From assembly GCA_902493795.1 (NCBI GenBank), contig CABUQZ010000004.1:1-64000 (forward strand): a stretch of 64,000 nucleotides of DNA. Direction: 5' to 3'. The notes below the pieces were generated by a model. That model was not told the DNA's origin. It made no database searches and saw only the letters and a program-made list of their open reading frames with translations. Every line of letters begins with the position of its first letter. Within the stretch, counting starts at the first letter, position 1. Both the position numbers and the translations under genes were made by a program. Origin of the DNA: an uncultured Clostridium sp. (GTDB lineage: Bacteria > Bacillota_I > Bacilli_A > RF39 > UBA660). Shown in pieces: positions 7,771-16,983 of this stretch.

Positions 7771-9631
7771 AAAGAAAGAAAAAAACGAAATTAGAAAAGG
7801 TACAATCAAAAGATTAATTGGGTACATTAGTAAATATAAATTACGTCTTCTAATTGTATTCATCTGTATAATAATTAGTGCAGTAGCAGGGGTAATGGGA
7901 TCACTATTCTTACAGACATTAATCGATGATAATATAACTCCTATGCTTGAAAACAACTTAAATGATTATGGACCACTTTTAAACGATATCTTAAAGATGA
8001 TTGCCATTTATCTAATGGGAATAATATCATCTTATACATATAATATTTTGATGACTATACTATCTCAAAAAGTCTTAAAAAATATAAGAGATGAAATGTT
8101 TATTAAAATGGATGCTCTTCCAATAAAATACTTTGATACTCATGCTCATGGTGATATTATGAGTAGATACACAAATGATGCTGATACATTAAGACAAATG
8201 ATTAGCCAAAGTATTCCTAATATGTTATCATGTACTATGACAATAATTGCTGTCTTGTTTTCTATGATATATTTAAATGTCTTTTTAACTATGTTTATCG
8301 TCTTATTCTCAATTATTACAGTTTTTATAAGTAGAAAACTTGCTAAAAATAGTGCTAAATACTTTATGAAAGAACAAAGATCTGTTGGAAAAGTAAATGG
8401 TTATATCGAAGAAATGTTAAATGGACAAAAAGTAGTTAAAGTGTTTACTCACGAAGAAAAATCTATTGAAGCATTTGATAAGTTAAATGAAGATTTAATG
8501 AATAATTCTTATAATGCCAATAAATACGCAAATATCACAATGCCAGTTGCTGGTAATTTAGGGTATCTTGAGTATGCTTTAGTAGCATTAATAAGTACTT
8601 ATTTAACAATAAACAATATAATGCCATTATCAATTGGAACAATAATATCTTTTTTACATTTAACAAGAAGCTTCCAACAACCAGTAAACCAACTAACTAA
8701 CCAATTAAATTCCATTATTATGGCTCTTGCAGGTGCAAGTAGAATATTTGAAATGATGGATGAAAGAAAAGAAGAAGATAATGGTTATGTTACACTTGTT
8801 AAAGTAAAAGAAGTAAATGGAAAACTAAAAGAAGCAAACGATGGAATTTGGACTTGGCGTCATCCTCATCACGATGGAAGACTAGAGTATGTTCCACTAA
8901 AAGGAAACATTGAACTAAATGGAGTAGACTTTAGCTATGTCGAAGGAAAACAGATATTATTTGATATAAGTATGTATGCAAAACCAGGACAAAAAATAGC
9001 TTTAGTTGGAGCAACAGGAGCAGGTAAGACAACTATTACTAACTTACTTAACAGGTTCTATGATATTGAGGATGGAAAAATAAGGTATGATGGAATAAAT
9101 ATAAATAAGATTAAGAAAGCTGATTTAAGAAGAAGTATTGGAATGGTTTTACAAGATGTTTTCTTGTTTACTGGAACAATTAAAGATAACATTAAATATG
9201 GAAATTTCAAAGCAACAGATGAAGAAGTAATAAATGCTTGTAAGCTTGCTAATGCTCACGATTTTATTATGATGCTTCCTAAAGGATATGACACAATGCT
9301 TACAGGAAATGGACAAGAACTATCTCAAGGGCAAAGACAACTTCTATCAATTGCAAGAGTAGCGATAAATAACCCACCTGTAATGATACTTGATGAAGCA
9401 ACAAGTTCAATTGATACAAGAACTGAGAAAATAGTTCAAGATGGAATGGATAAATTAATGAAGGGAAGAACAGTATTCGTAATAGCGCATAGACTTTCAA
9501 CAATAAGAAATTCTGAAGCCATAATGGTTATGGAACATGGAAAAATTATTGAAAGGGGAAATCACGAAACATTAATTGATCTAAAGCAAGAGTATTATAA
9601 ACTATATACTGGAGCATTCGAACTTGAATAA
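7763..9631 (+). CDS. Heterodimeric ABC exporter, catalytic subunit
   Basis: 622 residues, six-span membrane domain plus ABC ATPase. Walker A VGATGAGKTT, signature LSQGQRQLL, Walker B ILDEATSSID with the catalytic Glu, and switch His in VIAHRLST are all intact. An insert with WTWRHPHHDGR precedes the ATPase domain, as seen in other BmrD/TM288-like subunits. ATG at 7763 has GAAGGGAAGTG upstream and overlaps the previous stop; the GTG at 7754 would sit in that ribosome site. It forms the working transporter with the product of 6028-7770. Confidence 0.93.
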   Translation: MNKKKEKNEIRKGTIKRLIGYISKYKLRLLIVFICIIISAVAGVMGSLFLQTLIDDNITPMLENNLNDYGPLLNDILKMIAIYLMGIISSYTYNILMTILSQKVLKNIRDEMFIKMDALPIKYFDTHAHGDIMSRYTNDADTLRQMISQSIPNMLSCTMTIIAVLFSMIYLNVFLTMFIVLFSIITVFISRKLAKNSAKYFMKEQRSVGKVNGYIEEMLNGQKVVKVFTHEEKSIEAFDKLNEDLMNNSYNANKYANITMPVAGNLGYLEYALVALISTYLTINNIMPLSIGTIISFLHLTRSFQQPVNQLTNQLNSIIMALAGASRIFEMMDERKEEDNGYVTLVKVKEVNGKLKEANDGIWTWRHPHHDGRLEYVPLKGNIELNGVDFSYVEGKQILFDISMYAKPGQKIALVGATGAGKTTITNLLNRFYDIEDGKIRYDGININKIKKADLRRSIGMVLQDVFLFTGTIKDNIKYGNFKATDEEVINACKLANAHDFIMMLPKGYDTMLTGNGQELSQGQRQLLSIARVAINNPPVMILDEATSSIDTRTEKIVQDGMDKLMKGRTVFVIAHRLSTIRNSEAIMVMEHGKIIERGNHETLIDLKQEYYKLYTGAFELE

Positions 9632-9655
9632 AAAAATATAATAATTAAATTTTTA

Positions 9656-9694
9656 AAGATATGTATAAAACAAATATAAATACATATCTTTTTT
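9656..9694 (+). terminator. Terminator of the ABC exporter operon
   Basis: A perfect 11-bp stem AAGATATGTAT / ATACATATCTT with a 13-nt loop is followed by T residues. Confidence 0.85.
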
Positions 9695-9868
9695 CAATAT
9701 AGACATTATATATTTATTATATTTCTTTTTCTTTAACGATCATGTGTGATAAGATAATACTTGATAAGTTAATATTAAAAAAATTTAATGGTAATCTTAA
9801 CACAAAATGTTAATCTGATTAAAGTGACTAGTATGATGTTATAAAAGAAATGAAAGGAAGATAATATA
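9695..9868 (+). other. Intergenic region before the DUF1810 gene
   Basis: No gene seen. It holds a short perfect inverted repeat TTAACA-CAAAA-TGTTAA (9797-9813), which could be an operator or a chance AT-rich palindrome, and a ribosome site AAAGGAAG before the start at 9869. Confidence 0.4.
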
Positions 9869-10297
9869 ATGAATAATGAATTAGATAGATTTATAGAAGC
9901 TCAGAATAATGATTATAATAGAGCATTAAAAGAATTACAAAATGGAAGAAAAACAACACATTGGATGTGGTACATATTTCCTCAAATAACTGGACTAGGT
10001 AAAAGTGCTATGTCAGAATACTACGAAATAAAAAGTTTAGAAGAAGCAAGAAATTATCTAAGTAATGTAGTTCTAAAGGAACATCTATTAGAAATAAGTA
10101 ACGAACTTTTAAAACTTAATACTTGTAACCCAATAGAGGTCTTTGGTGATATTGATGCTTTAAAATTAAAATCTTCTATGACGTTATTTTCCTATGTATC
10201 AAATGAAGAAGTTTTTGATAAAGTAATTGAAAAATATTTTAATGGATCAAAAGATGAAGAAACTTTAAAAATATGTAAAAAACTTGAAAGAAGATAA
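9869..10297 (+). CDS. DUF1810 family protein
   Basis: 142 residues matching the DUF1810 family. The hallmark is a segment reading ELQNGRKTTHWMWYIFPQ then GLGKSAMSEYYEI, followed by a helical C-terminal half. Members are small soluble bacterial proteins of unknown biochemical function, sometimes mislabelled calpastatin. Length is typical. It stands alone between a terminator and an intergenic gap, with a good ribosome site AAAGGAAGATAAT. Confidence 0.88.
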   Translation: MNNELDRFIEAQNNDYNRALKELQNGRKTTHWMWYIFPQITGLGKSAMSEYYEIKSLEEARNYLSNVVLKEHLLEISNELLKLNTCNPIEVFGDIDALKLKSSMTLFSYVSNEEVFDKVIEKYFNGSKDEETLKICKKLERR

Positions 10298-10456
10298 AAC
10301 TATAAAATATTGTTTATACATTCTAAATAAAAAATACTATTTATTCCCATTAGCCAAAATATTACTTATTTTTAATATGTAAAGTACAAGAAAAATATGT
10401 TTTAAATTAGCATTTTTTCTGTTATTATGTAGCTAGAAAACAAAGGAGTGATTTTT

Positions 10457-11452
10457 TTGAAAAGGAATATAATAATTACTACAATAATAGTTTTTTTACT
10501 CGTCTTTATTTCTTGCTATATTATTGTTATAAATAAAAAACCTGAACCAATAGTTGTAATAAATGCTAATTTGAATGGGAATGATACCAATAACATAATA
10601 TATGGAGAAAATGCTGCACTTCAAGATGATTGGATTTATGAAGGAAGGCCAGAAGGATTATTTAAGAGAAAAACAGATGGCTCTAAATTAAGAAAATTAG
10701 ATAGTGGAAATATACACGATGTTAATGTTATTGGTGAATGGGTATATTATGTTAAATTAGAAAAAGATGAATCTGAAACAAGAATTATATTTTCTCCTTC
10801 TTTATATAAAATAAAAATAAATGGTACTGATAAAACTTTTGTAAAAAAATATGTTAGTAATGTCAACGTTATAAATAATAAAATGTTTTATATAAAAGGT
10901 CCTGGTATATTTGGAGACTACAATGAAGATGAAGTTCAGGATTTTGACTTTTCTTATCAAGATGCAATAGCAACTTGTGATATGGATGGAAATAATGAAA
11001 TAGTTTTGATTAATGATAAAGCTATTAATATGGTAACTGATGGCAAATATATATATTATCAAACATATGATAACAAGGTTTATTCTTATGATATTGAAAG
11101 TAATCATACCAAATATCTTTTTGAAACTAATTTTCATTATTATATTTTAGCTGATGATGGCATCATCTTCTTTGATTATGGTGAACATAAAATTAAGATG
11201 TATGATTTTAAAAAAGAAAAAGTAACTATATTGATAAAAGATATTGAAGATTATGGTAGTAATGTTATGCGTTTATATATATATAATGGTACTTTGTACT
11301 ATGAGATAAAAGGACATTTGTACTTATACAACTTTACAACTCACGAAATTCAAGAGGTAGATAAAGAGTGTAAAAAATCATGTGACATATATTTCTTTCA
11401 AGATAGGATATTTTTCTATAATGAGAATGGTATTAATGAAATAAAGCTATAA
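10457..11452 (+). CDS. Membrane-anchored DUF5050-like beta-propeller protein
   Basis: 331 residues. An N-terminal hydrophobic segment (about 4-25, ending VFISCYIIV) acts as a signal anchor or poor lipoprotein signal. The remainder shows repeated short units of the kind GLFKRKTDGSKLRKLDSG, WVYYVKLE, SLYKIKINGTDKTFV and YIYYQTYDNKVYSYDI, typical of DUF5050 propeller-like repeats. Start TTG 10457 is chosen because AAAGGAG lies eight bases before it; the GTG at 10448 overlaps that site. Function unknown, probably extracytoplasmic. Confidence 0.7.
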   Translation: MKRNIIITTIIVFLLVFISCYIIVINKKPEPIVVINANLNGNDTNNIIYGENAALQDDWIYEGRPEGLFKRKTDGSKLRKLDSGNIHDVNVIGEWVYYVKLEKDESETRIIFSPSLYKIKINGTDKTFVKKYVSNVNVINNKMFYIKGPGIFGDYNEDEVQDFDFSYQDAIATCDMDGNNEIVLINDKAINMVTDGKYIYYQTYDNKVYSYDIESNHTKYLFETNFHYYILADDGIIFFDYGEHKIKMYDFKKEKVTILIKDIEDYGSNVMRLYIYNGTLYYEIKGHLYLYNFTTHEIQEVDKECKKSCDIYFFQDRIFFYNENGINEIKL

Positions 11453-11644
11453 AACATTCTATTTATATAATTATTTATAATAGGAAAAGATAGAATGATA
11501 TATCTATCGTAAAAAAATTGCAACTTAGAAGAAAATAATTAAAGTAAAGTCTTCAAGAAAAAGGTTTTATCCATAATACGTAAAAAAAAGATATTAATAA
11601 AAAGAGTTTGATACTGAGCTATAATAATTTAGTAGGGAGTAAGC
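11453..11644 (+). other. Intergenic region without recognisable gene
   Basis: 192 bp between two unrelated membrane-protein genes. It contains interleaved short inverted repeats (CATTCTAT/ATAGAATG at 11455-11462 and 11490-11497; GATAGA/TCTATC at 11489-11508) without a T-run, so I do not call a terminator. Confidence 0.35.
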
Positions 11645-12364
11645 ATGAGAAAAATACCATTTAAATTTTTTAAAATAATTATGTATACTGGATGCGTTGG
11701 ATTATTTATTTTTATGCCTTTATGGTTCATTTCACCAATTATTGATAATCCCTTATTAACGATGATTACAGACATTGTTGGAAAAACATCTGTAACACTA
11801 AGTATATTTTTTTGTATTTTTGTACATTTTGCTTTTGATGATGAATCTTCAGAAAATATAAAATTAATTTCACCTGATGAATACAATATTGAAGTAAAAA
11901 GTATTATGGATGCAAAAGAAAAAATAAAATCAATAAATAAAAAATATGGGTATTTTTTGCTTTCTGATGATATAAAAACAGAAAAATATGAAGTAAACAT
12001 ATTTAAAAAAGAAGAATTTGAGTGTTTTAATATCTTAATAGTAGTATATACTGATGTATTAAAAGCAAGTATTTGTGATAAATTTGAAGATGACGTTAAC
12101 AAGTATTTAAAAAAAATAACACCTCGAACAATATCAAGTAAAACGATAACAATTTATTGTGTGAAAGAAAATTCACTCTTTTTAAAGTCTTTATTAAGCA
12201 ATTATAATGGACCAGCACTTAATCACACTAAAGCCTATATAGGGGTTAATATCAAAAATAAAAAACTATATTTATGTAAAAACAATTTTAATGATTCATT
12301 ATATAGAAAAATTAAAAAAGAATTAGATAATGAATTTGAAAAAGTAGAAGATTATAGTAGCTAA
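11645..12364 (+). CDS. Unknown two-span membrane protein
   Basis: 239 residues not assigned to a family. Two hydrophobic segments (about 10-32 and 45-65) are followed by a soluble, Lys/Glu-rich C-terminal region of about 170 residues that likely faces the cytoplasm. That region has alternating beta and alpha character (for example CFNILIVVYTDVLKASICD) but no catalytic motif I recognise. The start has a TAGGGAG ribosome site. Flanking genes show no obvious functional link. Confidence 0.6.
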   Translation: MRKIPFKFFKIIMYTGCVGLFIFMPLWFISPIIDNPLLTMITDIVGKTSVTLSIFFCIFVHFAFDDESSENIKLISPDEYNIEVKSIMDAKEKIKSINKKYGYFLLSDDIKTEKYEVNIFKKEEFECFNILIVVYTDVLKASICDKFEDDVNKYLKKITPRTISSKTITIYCVKENSLFLKSLLSNYNGPALNHTKAYIGVNIKNKKLYLCKNNFNDSLYRKIKKELDNEFEKVEDYSS

Positions 12365-12467
12365 AATATAAATTATATAAAAGAAAAAAACAAAAAACAT
12401 GTTAGCACATTGACAAATAAATTTATTTAAACATAAAATGATATAATAAAATTACTGGAGTGGTTAT

Positions 12468-13595
12468 ATGAAGAAAATTACTATATTAATGTTACATTTA
12501 AGATATGGTGGAATAGAAAAACAAACAATATTATTTGCTAATCAATTATGTAAAAAATATAATGTTGAGATAATATCAGTTTATTCTATGAACGAAAAAC
12601 CAGCTTATGAAGTAGATAAGAAGATAAAAATAAAATATTTAATAGATGATGCACCTAATCGAAATGAATTTAAAAAAGAACTAAAAAGTGTGCATTTATT
12701 TAAAACATTAAAAGAAGGGAAAAAAGCTTTAAAAATTCTTAATGACAAGAAGAAATTGATGATTGAAGAAATTAAAAATTTAGACTGTGACTTCGTATTA
12801 TCAACAAGAATCGAGTTTGCTGAATTACTTTCTTTGTATGCGCCTAAACATATTATTACTATGACACAAGAACATAATCATATTGATACTCCAAAATATA
12901 TTAAAAGAGTACAAAAATCATTTTGTAATTTAGATTATTTAGTTGTTTTAGGACCAGGATCAAATAAAAACTATTCTAAATGGTTAAAAGATAATAAAAA
13001 AATAAAAATAGTAGAAATACCTAACATGGTAGAAGTCCTATCAAAAGAAAAATCTAAATTATCAGGTAACACTTTAATTGCAGTAGGAAGAATGCATAAG
13101 ATAAAAGCTTTTGATGATTTAATAAAAGTTTTCATTGAAGTAAAAAATGAAATTAAAGATGTAAAATTAAACTTAATAGGTTCTGGAGAAGAGTACGAAA
13201 ATCTAAAAAAACAAGCTAAAGATTTAAATATAAATATGCCAGGTATGCTAACAAGTGAAGAAGTTAAAAAATATATGCTAGACTCTGATATATATGTAAT
13301 GACATCTCTATCTGAATGCTTTCCAATGGTGTTACTTGAAGCATCTAGTGTTGGGCTACCACTTGTTTCCTTTGATGTACCAGTAGGACCAAAAGCAATA
13401 ATAAATGACTCTAAAAATGGTTATTTAATACCTAATAGGGATATAGATGAAATGGCAAAGAAAATAGTATACTTATTAAAGAATAGAGAAACCATGAATA
13501 AAATGGGTAGTACTTCATATAATGATGCTAAAAAATATCTACCTGTAAATGTCATGAAAAAATGGTATGAAATTTTTGATTCAAAAGAAAAGTAA
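12468..13595 (+). CDS. Family 4 glycosyltransferase
   Basis: 375 residues with GT-B fold. The N-terminal acceptor domain begins MLHLRYGGIEKQ, and the C-terminal nucleotide-sugar domain has AVGRMHKIKAFDDLI, SDIYVMTSLSECFPMVLLEA (the EX7E motif) and GLPLVSFDVPVGP. This is the GT4 family of retaining sugar transferases used for capsule, teichoic acid or glycolipid assembly. No other polysaccharide gene is adjacent, so donor and acceptor are unknown. Confidence 0.9.
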   Translation: MKKITILMLHLRYGGIEKQTILFANQLCKKYNVEIISVYSMNEKPAYEVDKKIKIKYLIDDAPNRNEFKKELKSVHLFKTLKEGKKALKILNDKKKLMIEEIKNLDCDFVLSTRIEFAELLSLYAPKHIITMTQEHNHIDTPKYIKRVQKSFCNLDYLVVLGPGSNKNYSKWLKDNKKIKIVEIPNMVEVLSKEKSKLSGNTLIAVGRMHKIKAFDDLIKVFIEVKNEIKDVKLNLIGSGEEYENLKKQAKDLNINMPGMLTSEEVKKYMLDSDIYVMTSLSECFPMVLLEASSVGLPLVSFDVPVGPKAIINDSKNGYLIPNRDIDEMAKKIVYLLKNRETMNKMGSTSYNDAKKYLPVNVMKKWYEIFDSKEK

Positions 13596-13696
13596 AAAAC
13601 TTACTAAATTATAAAACAAGCCCTTATTTAAATTGAATTTTATAAAATCTATAAAGAAAAAATATAATTATAAAAAAATTAGATATTAAATATCAG

Positions 13697-13724
13697 GTAT
13701 TGCTCGTTTGCAATGCTTTTTTTT
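13697..13724 (+). terminator. Terminator before the TasA/SipW cassette
   Basis: A 7-bp stem GTATTGC / GCAATGC (one G-T pair), loop TCGTTT, then eight T residues. It ends transcription from the glycosyltransferase side. Confidence 0.75.
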
Positions 13725-13809
13725 ATGTGTTAATTTTGTTTTGCGAAAGGAGGAATAACAAAAAAATAAAAGAAAATAATTCAAATATTTAAAGATAGGG
13801 GGAAATAGG

Positions 13810-14427
13810 TTGAATATTGAATTAAAAGAAAAAAATAAAAAGAAAAAAAGGGTTTTGGCAATAATAGGTTTTAGTGCTTTAACAGTACTAGGATCAACTC
13901 TTGCATATTTTACAACTAGCAAAAGCTTTGTAAATGACTTTAAAACTGGAAAATATGATCATGAAATAATTGAAACATTCACATCACCTAGTAACTGGAT
14001 TCCTGGAGAAACGATTGAAAAAAATGTTAAAGTAACAAACAATGGAACAATAGATATGGCTCTTAGAGCATCATATACTGAAAGTTGGGTATCAAAAAAC
14101 AATGAAAGTCTACCTTTAAAACAAAAAGATAACAATGTTGCAATAATAAATTTCGATAACAGTTGGACTAAAGCTGAAGATGGTTATTACTATTATGGAA
14201 CAAAAGATAATATGACTAAATTAACTCCAAATGAAACATCTTCATCTTTTATAACAGGTGTAACATTTAATGAGAACACAGAATTTTCATTAAAAGAAAC
14301 AGTAAGTGAAGATGGAAAAACAGTAACATTTACTTCGAGTGGAAATGGCTATGATGATGCAACTTACACTCTAACAATAAAAATCGATACAATCCAATAT
14401 AACGAAGCTAAAGACATTTGGATGTAA
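13810..14427 (+). CDS. TasA/CalY-like SipW-dependent exported protein
   Basis: 205 residues. A Lys-rich start and hydrophobic segment (15-31) end in LAYFT, the cleavage region of SipW-dependent signal peptides of the TasA, camelysin and BsaA families. The mature part contains WIPGETIEKNVKVTNNGTIDMALR, the beta-sandwich 'vocalisation' also seen in TasA-like fibre proteins. TTG 13810 is preceded by GATAGGGGGAAATAGG. The next gene, one base away, encodes the matching signal peptidase. It probably forms or decorates extracellular fibres or matrix. Confidence 0.8.
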   Translation: MNIELKEKNKKKKRVLAIIGFSALTVLGSTLAYFTTSKSFVNDFKTGKYDHEIIETFTSPSNWIPGETIEKNVKVTNNGTIDMALRASYTESWVSKNNESLPLKQKDNNVAIINFDNSWTKAEDGYYYYGTKDNMTKLTPNETSSSFITGVTFNENTEFSLKETVSEDGKTVTFTSSGNGYDDATYTLTIKIDTIQYNEAKDIWM

Positions 14428-14428
14428 G

Positions 14429-14890
14429 ATGCTAAAAGTAATAAGAAGTATAATATTAAAACTAATATGCATTCTTATAACAATATACCTAGTGATATTT
14501 ATACCAACAATATGGGGTTATAAACCACTTGTAATAGTATCAGGTTCTATGGAAAAAGTATTAAAAGTAGGAGGAATATTATATTATAAAGATATAGATA
14601 TAGATAAATTTGAAACTGGAGATATTTTAGTATATAGAAGTAAAGATCATATAGTATCTCATAGAGTAGTAGAAAAAACAAAAGAAGGTTACATCACCAA
14701 AGGAGATGTAAATAAAGAAAATGATGGATTAATAGACAAAAGTAAAATATTAGGAAAAGGAACAAACTGGTCTATACCTTACATTGGATATTATGCAAAT
14801 TTTATATATAAACATAAATTTATCTTGTATACATTTGCTTCAATAGTTTTTCTAGATCTTATATATAGTAGGAAAGAAAATTATGACTAA
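14429..14890 (+). CDS. sipW: SipW-type signal peptidase I
   Basis: 153 residues. An N-terminal span (about 5-28) leads to VSGSME with catalytic Ser40. Instead of the Lys base of LepB, an archaeal/eukaryotic-type SHRVV motif provides His78, and KGDVNKENDG follows. A second hydrophobic span lies near the C-terminus (about 131-147). This Ser/His architecture is that of B. subtilis SipW, which processes TasA. The flanking genes on both sides encode proteins with SipW-type signals, so it is a dedicated processing enzyme for this cassette. Confidence 0.92.
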   Translation: MLKVIRSIILKLICILITIYLVIFIPTIWGYKPLVIVSGSMEKVLKVGGILYYKDIDIDKFETGDILVYRSKDHIVSHRVVEKTKEGYITKGDVNKENDGLIDKSKILGKGTNWSIPYIGYYANFIYKHKFILYTFASIVFLDLIYSRKENYD

Positions 14891-16127
14891 AAAAATACTT
14901 ATGATTTTATCTTTATTTGCTTATATTCTATGTCTTAAATGTACATATGCCTATTTTAAAACATCGAGTAATATAACAAATAACTTTGAAAGTGAAAAAT
15001 ATATAATAAAATTAAATGGAAATGGTGGAATATACGATAGGGGAAATAGTCTAAAAATACAAAATAAAAAAATAGATAAACTGCCTACTCCTGTAAAGAA
15101 TGGATATTCTTGTAACTATCACCTTGATAATAATCTACCTATTTCTATAGAAAACCAAAAAGTAGAAGTAATAAACAACAAAGAAGCATTATGTATATGG
15201 AATCCAGTTGATTATGTCATAAAATATAATTTAGACGGTGGTACGATAGAAAATGCAAAATATAGTTATTCTGTTAATGATGAAGATTATCAAATCCCGC
15301 TACCTAAAAAAAATAATTATATCTTTCTTGGTTGGACAGGATCTAATGGAGATATTCCAGAAATAAATATAACTATACCAAAAGGTAGTTATGATAATAA
15401 AGAATATACTGCAAATTGGGAACCAGAAAAATATAAACCACTAATAACTTCAATTATTGATAATAAAGAGTATATAGATGGAAAAGAAGGCTATACATTT
15501 AATATTTGGATCAATGATATATTAGTAGGAGAAAATATAATAAAATACGATGAAGTAATAGAATATGGTTCTAAAGTAAGAATAAAAACAAATATAAAAG
15601 AAGGAACTACAACAAATTACGACGAAACTAAAATAATAGAAAAAAATACACACTTTTTGCCTAGCTGGACTATAAATTCTTACAATAGTAACTTTTATTA
15701 TAAAAATAAATTAATTGCTACAACTACTAATAAATACCAAAGTGAAGTAAAAAAACCAAATATAAATCTATCATCCATTGTTCCTACAAGAGGATATTAC
15801 TTAAATGGTTTTATTCCAAACGAATCATGGATTCAAGATTCTCATACAATGAGATTTGAAATAGATATAAAAGAATATACATGTTGGTCATCTTATGGTT
15901 CTTCTTCTAAAACAAACGCAAATCAACAGCTAAACCTACTAAAGAAAGCAGGATATAATTTCTGTTCAGTAAATAGTTGGTCTGGATTAGATTGCTATGC
16001 AGGGTATGAAAAATCTATAAACTTATATAATAATGCCTGGAAATATTTGCCAAGAAGTGGAGCTGGATGGTCAATATATAAACAAATAGCATGTGATGGT
16101 GGATGGAACGAAGAACAAAGAAGATAA
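14883..16127 (+). CDS. InlB-repeat surface protein with SipW-type signal
   Basis: 414 residues, overlapping the peptidase gene by 8 bp. The signal region ends TYAYFKTSS, matching the AYF cleavage pattern of the TasA-like neighbour. Two Listeria-Bacteroides (InlB B) repeats follow: residues about 38-100 and VIKYNLDGGTIENAKYSY to EYTANWEPEKY (about 115-180). The C-terminal 230 residues are Tyr/Asn/Ser-rich with several Cys and Trp and no recognised domain. There is no LPXTG sorting signal, so retention at the surface probably depends on partners such as the TasA-like protein. Confidence 0.82.
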   Translation: MTKKILMILSLFAYILCLKCTYAYFKTSSNITNNFESEKYIIKLNGNGGIYDRGNSLKIQNKKIDKLPTPVKNGYSCNYHLDNNLPISIENQKVEVINNKEALCIWNPVDYVIKYNLDGGTIENAKYSYSVNDEDYQIPLPKKNNYIFLGWTGSNGDIPEINITIPKGSYDNKEYTANWEPEKYKPLITSIIDNKEYIDGKEGYTFNIWINDILVGENIIKYDEVIEYGSKVRIKTNIKEGTTTNYDETKIIEKNTHFLPSWTINSYNSNFYYKNKLIATTTNKYQSEVKKPNINLSSIVPTRGYYLNGFIPNESWIQDSHTMRFEIDIKEYTCWSSYGSSSKTNANQQLNLLKKAGYNFCSVNSWSGLDCYAGYEKSINLYNNAWKYLPRSGAGWSIYKQIACDGGWNEEQRR

Positions 16128-16162
16128 AAAGCATTTAAGAGAAAATCTTAGATGCTTTTTTT
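16127..16162 (+). terminator. Terminator of the TasA/SipW/InlB operon
   Basis: A long stem AAAAGCATTTAAGA / TCTTAGATGCTTTT with one G-T pair, loop GAAAA, then T residues. Confidence 0.9.
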
Positions 16163-16205
16163 GGAAACGTATATTATAATAAAATAAGTAGTGTGGTGAT
16201 AAAAT

Positions 16206-16895
16206 ATGAATCAAGATAAAATTGCTAAATTGATTAAACAAATTAGAAAAGATAATAATCTTACACAAAAAGATTTTGCAGATAAATATAATGTTACCTA
16301 TCAAGCAGTATCAAAATGGGAAAATGGTAAAAATCTCCCTGATATGTCGTTATTAAAGAAAATAAGTGATGATTACAATATAAGTCTTGATGGTATTTTT
16401 GAAGGTGAAATTAGAAAACAAAATAAGAAAAATAATATTGTATTAATATTGGGTTTCATAATTTTATTATTACTTATAATATTAATTGTATTTTTGATAA
16501 AAAATAATAATGAAGAATCCTTTGAATTTAAAACGATAAATGCAAACTGTTCTAACTTTGAATTATCTGGAAGTATTGCCTATAATAATGCTAAGTCATC
16601 AATTTACATAAGTAATATAAATTATTGTGGAAAAGAAGATCTAGAACAATATGATGAAATCGTATGCACTTTATATGAAATAGATGGAAAAACAACAAAA
16701 GAGATAGATAAATATAGATATGATAATAAAATATCATTAGAAGATTTTTTAAAGATGTTATCGTTTAATATCGATAATTATCAAAGTATGTGTAAAAACT
16801 TTAAAAAGGATTGCTTATATTTAGAAATAAATGCTACTAAAAATGGTAAGACAACAACGTATAAAGTTCCACTAGAATTGAAAGGTACATGCTAA
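16206..16895 (+). CDS. XRE-type HTH regulator with membrane span and external domain
   Basis: 229 residues. An XRE/Cro helix-turn-helix occupies residues 6-60 (LTQKDFADKYNVTYQAVSKW, then ENGKNLPD), followed by a single membrane span (77-98) and a 130-residue C-terminal domain with four to five Cys that would lie outside the cell. The layout suggests a one-component transmembrane sensor that links an outside cue to DNA binding. It precedes the rhodanese/thioredoxin-like pair, separated by about 90 bp, and could control it or the upstream surface operon. Confidence 0.85.
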   Translation: MNQDKIAKLIKQIRKDNNLTQKDFADKYNVTYQAVSKWENGKNLPDMSLLKKISDDYNISLDGIFEGEIRKQNKKNNIVLILGFIILLLLIILIVFLIKNNNEESFEFKTINANCSNFELSGSIAYNNAKSSIYISNINYCGKEDLEQYDEIVCTLYEIDGKTTKEIDKYRYDNKISLEDFLKMLSFNIDNYQSMCKNFKKDCLYLEINATKNGKTTTYKVPLELKGTC

Positions 16896-16983
16896 TTCAA
16901 CCTAAAGTTGAGTAACTTCAACTAGATAGTTATTTATTTTAATAAGAAAAGATTATATGATTGTTTCATAAGGAGAGATTAAT

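Noticed and set aside
9797..9813. TTAACA-CAAAA-TGTTAA as an operator.
   Set aside because: A 6-bp AT-rich palindrome is expected often by chance at this base composition, and it does not overlap a clear promoter. Kept only as a note.
12410..12447. TTGACA and TATAAT before the glycosyltransferase gene.
   Set aside because: They are 26 bp apart, too far for one sigma-A promoter; each may belong to a weaker element.
13596..13809. Possible c-di-GMP or other riboswitch before the TasA-like gene.
   Set aside because: Only a simple terminator hairpin and an orphan purine block are found; no riboswitch core motif is visible.
16906..16923. AGTTGA-GTAACT-TCAACT hairpin after the HTH-membrane gene as a terminator.
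   Set aside because: The stem is short and there is no adjacent T-run, so termination is doubtful.
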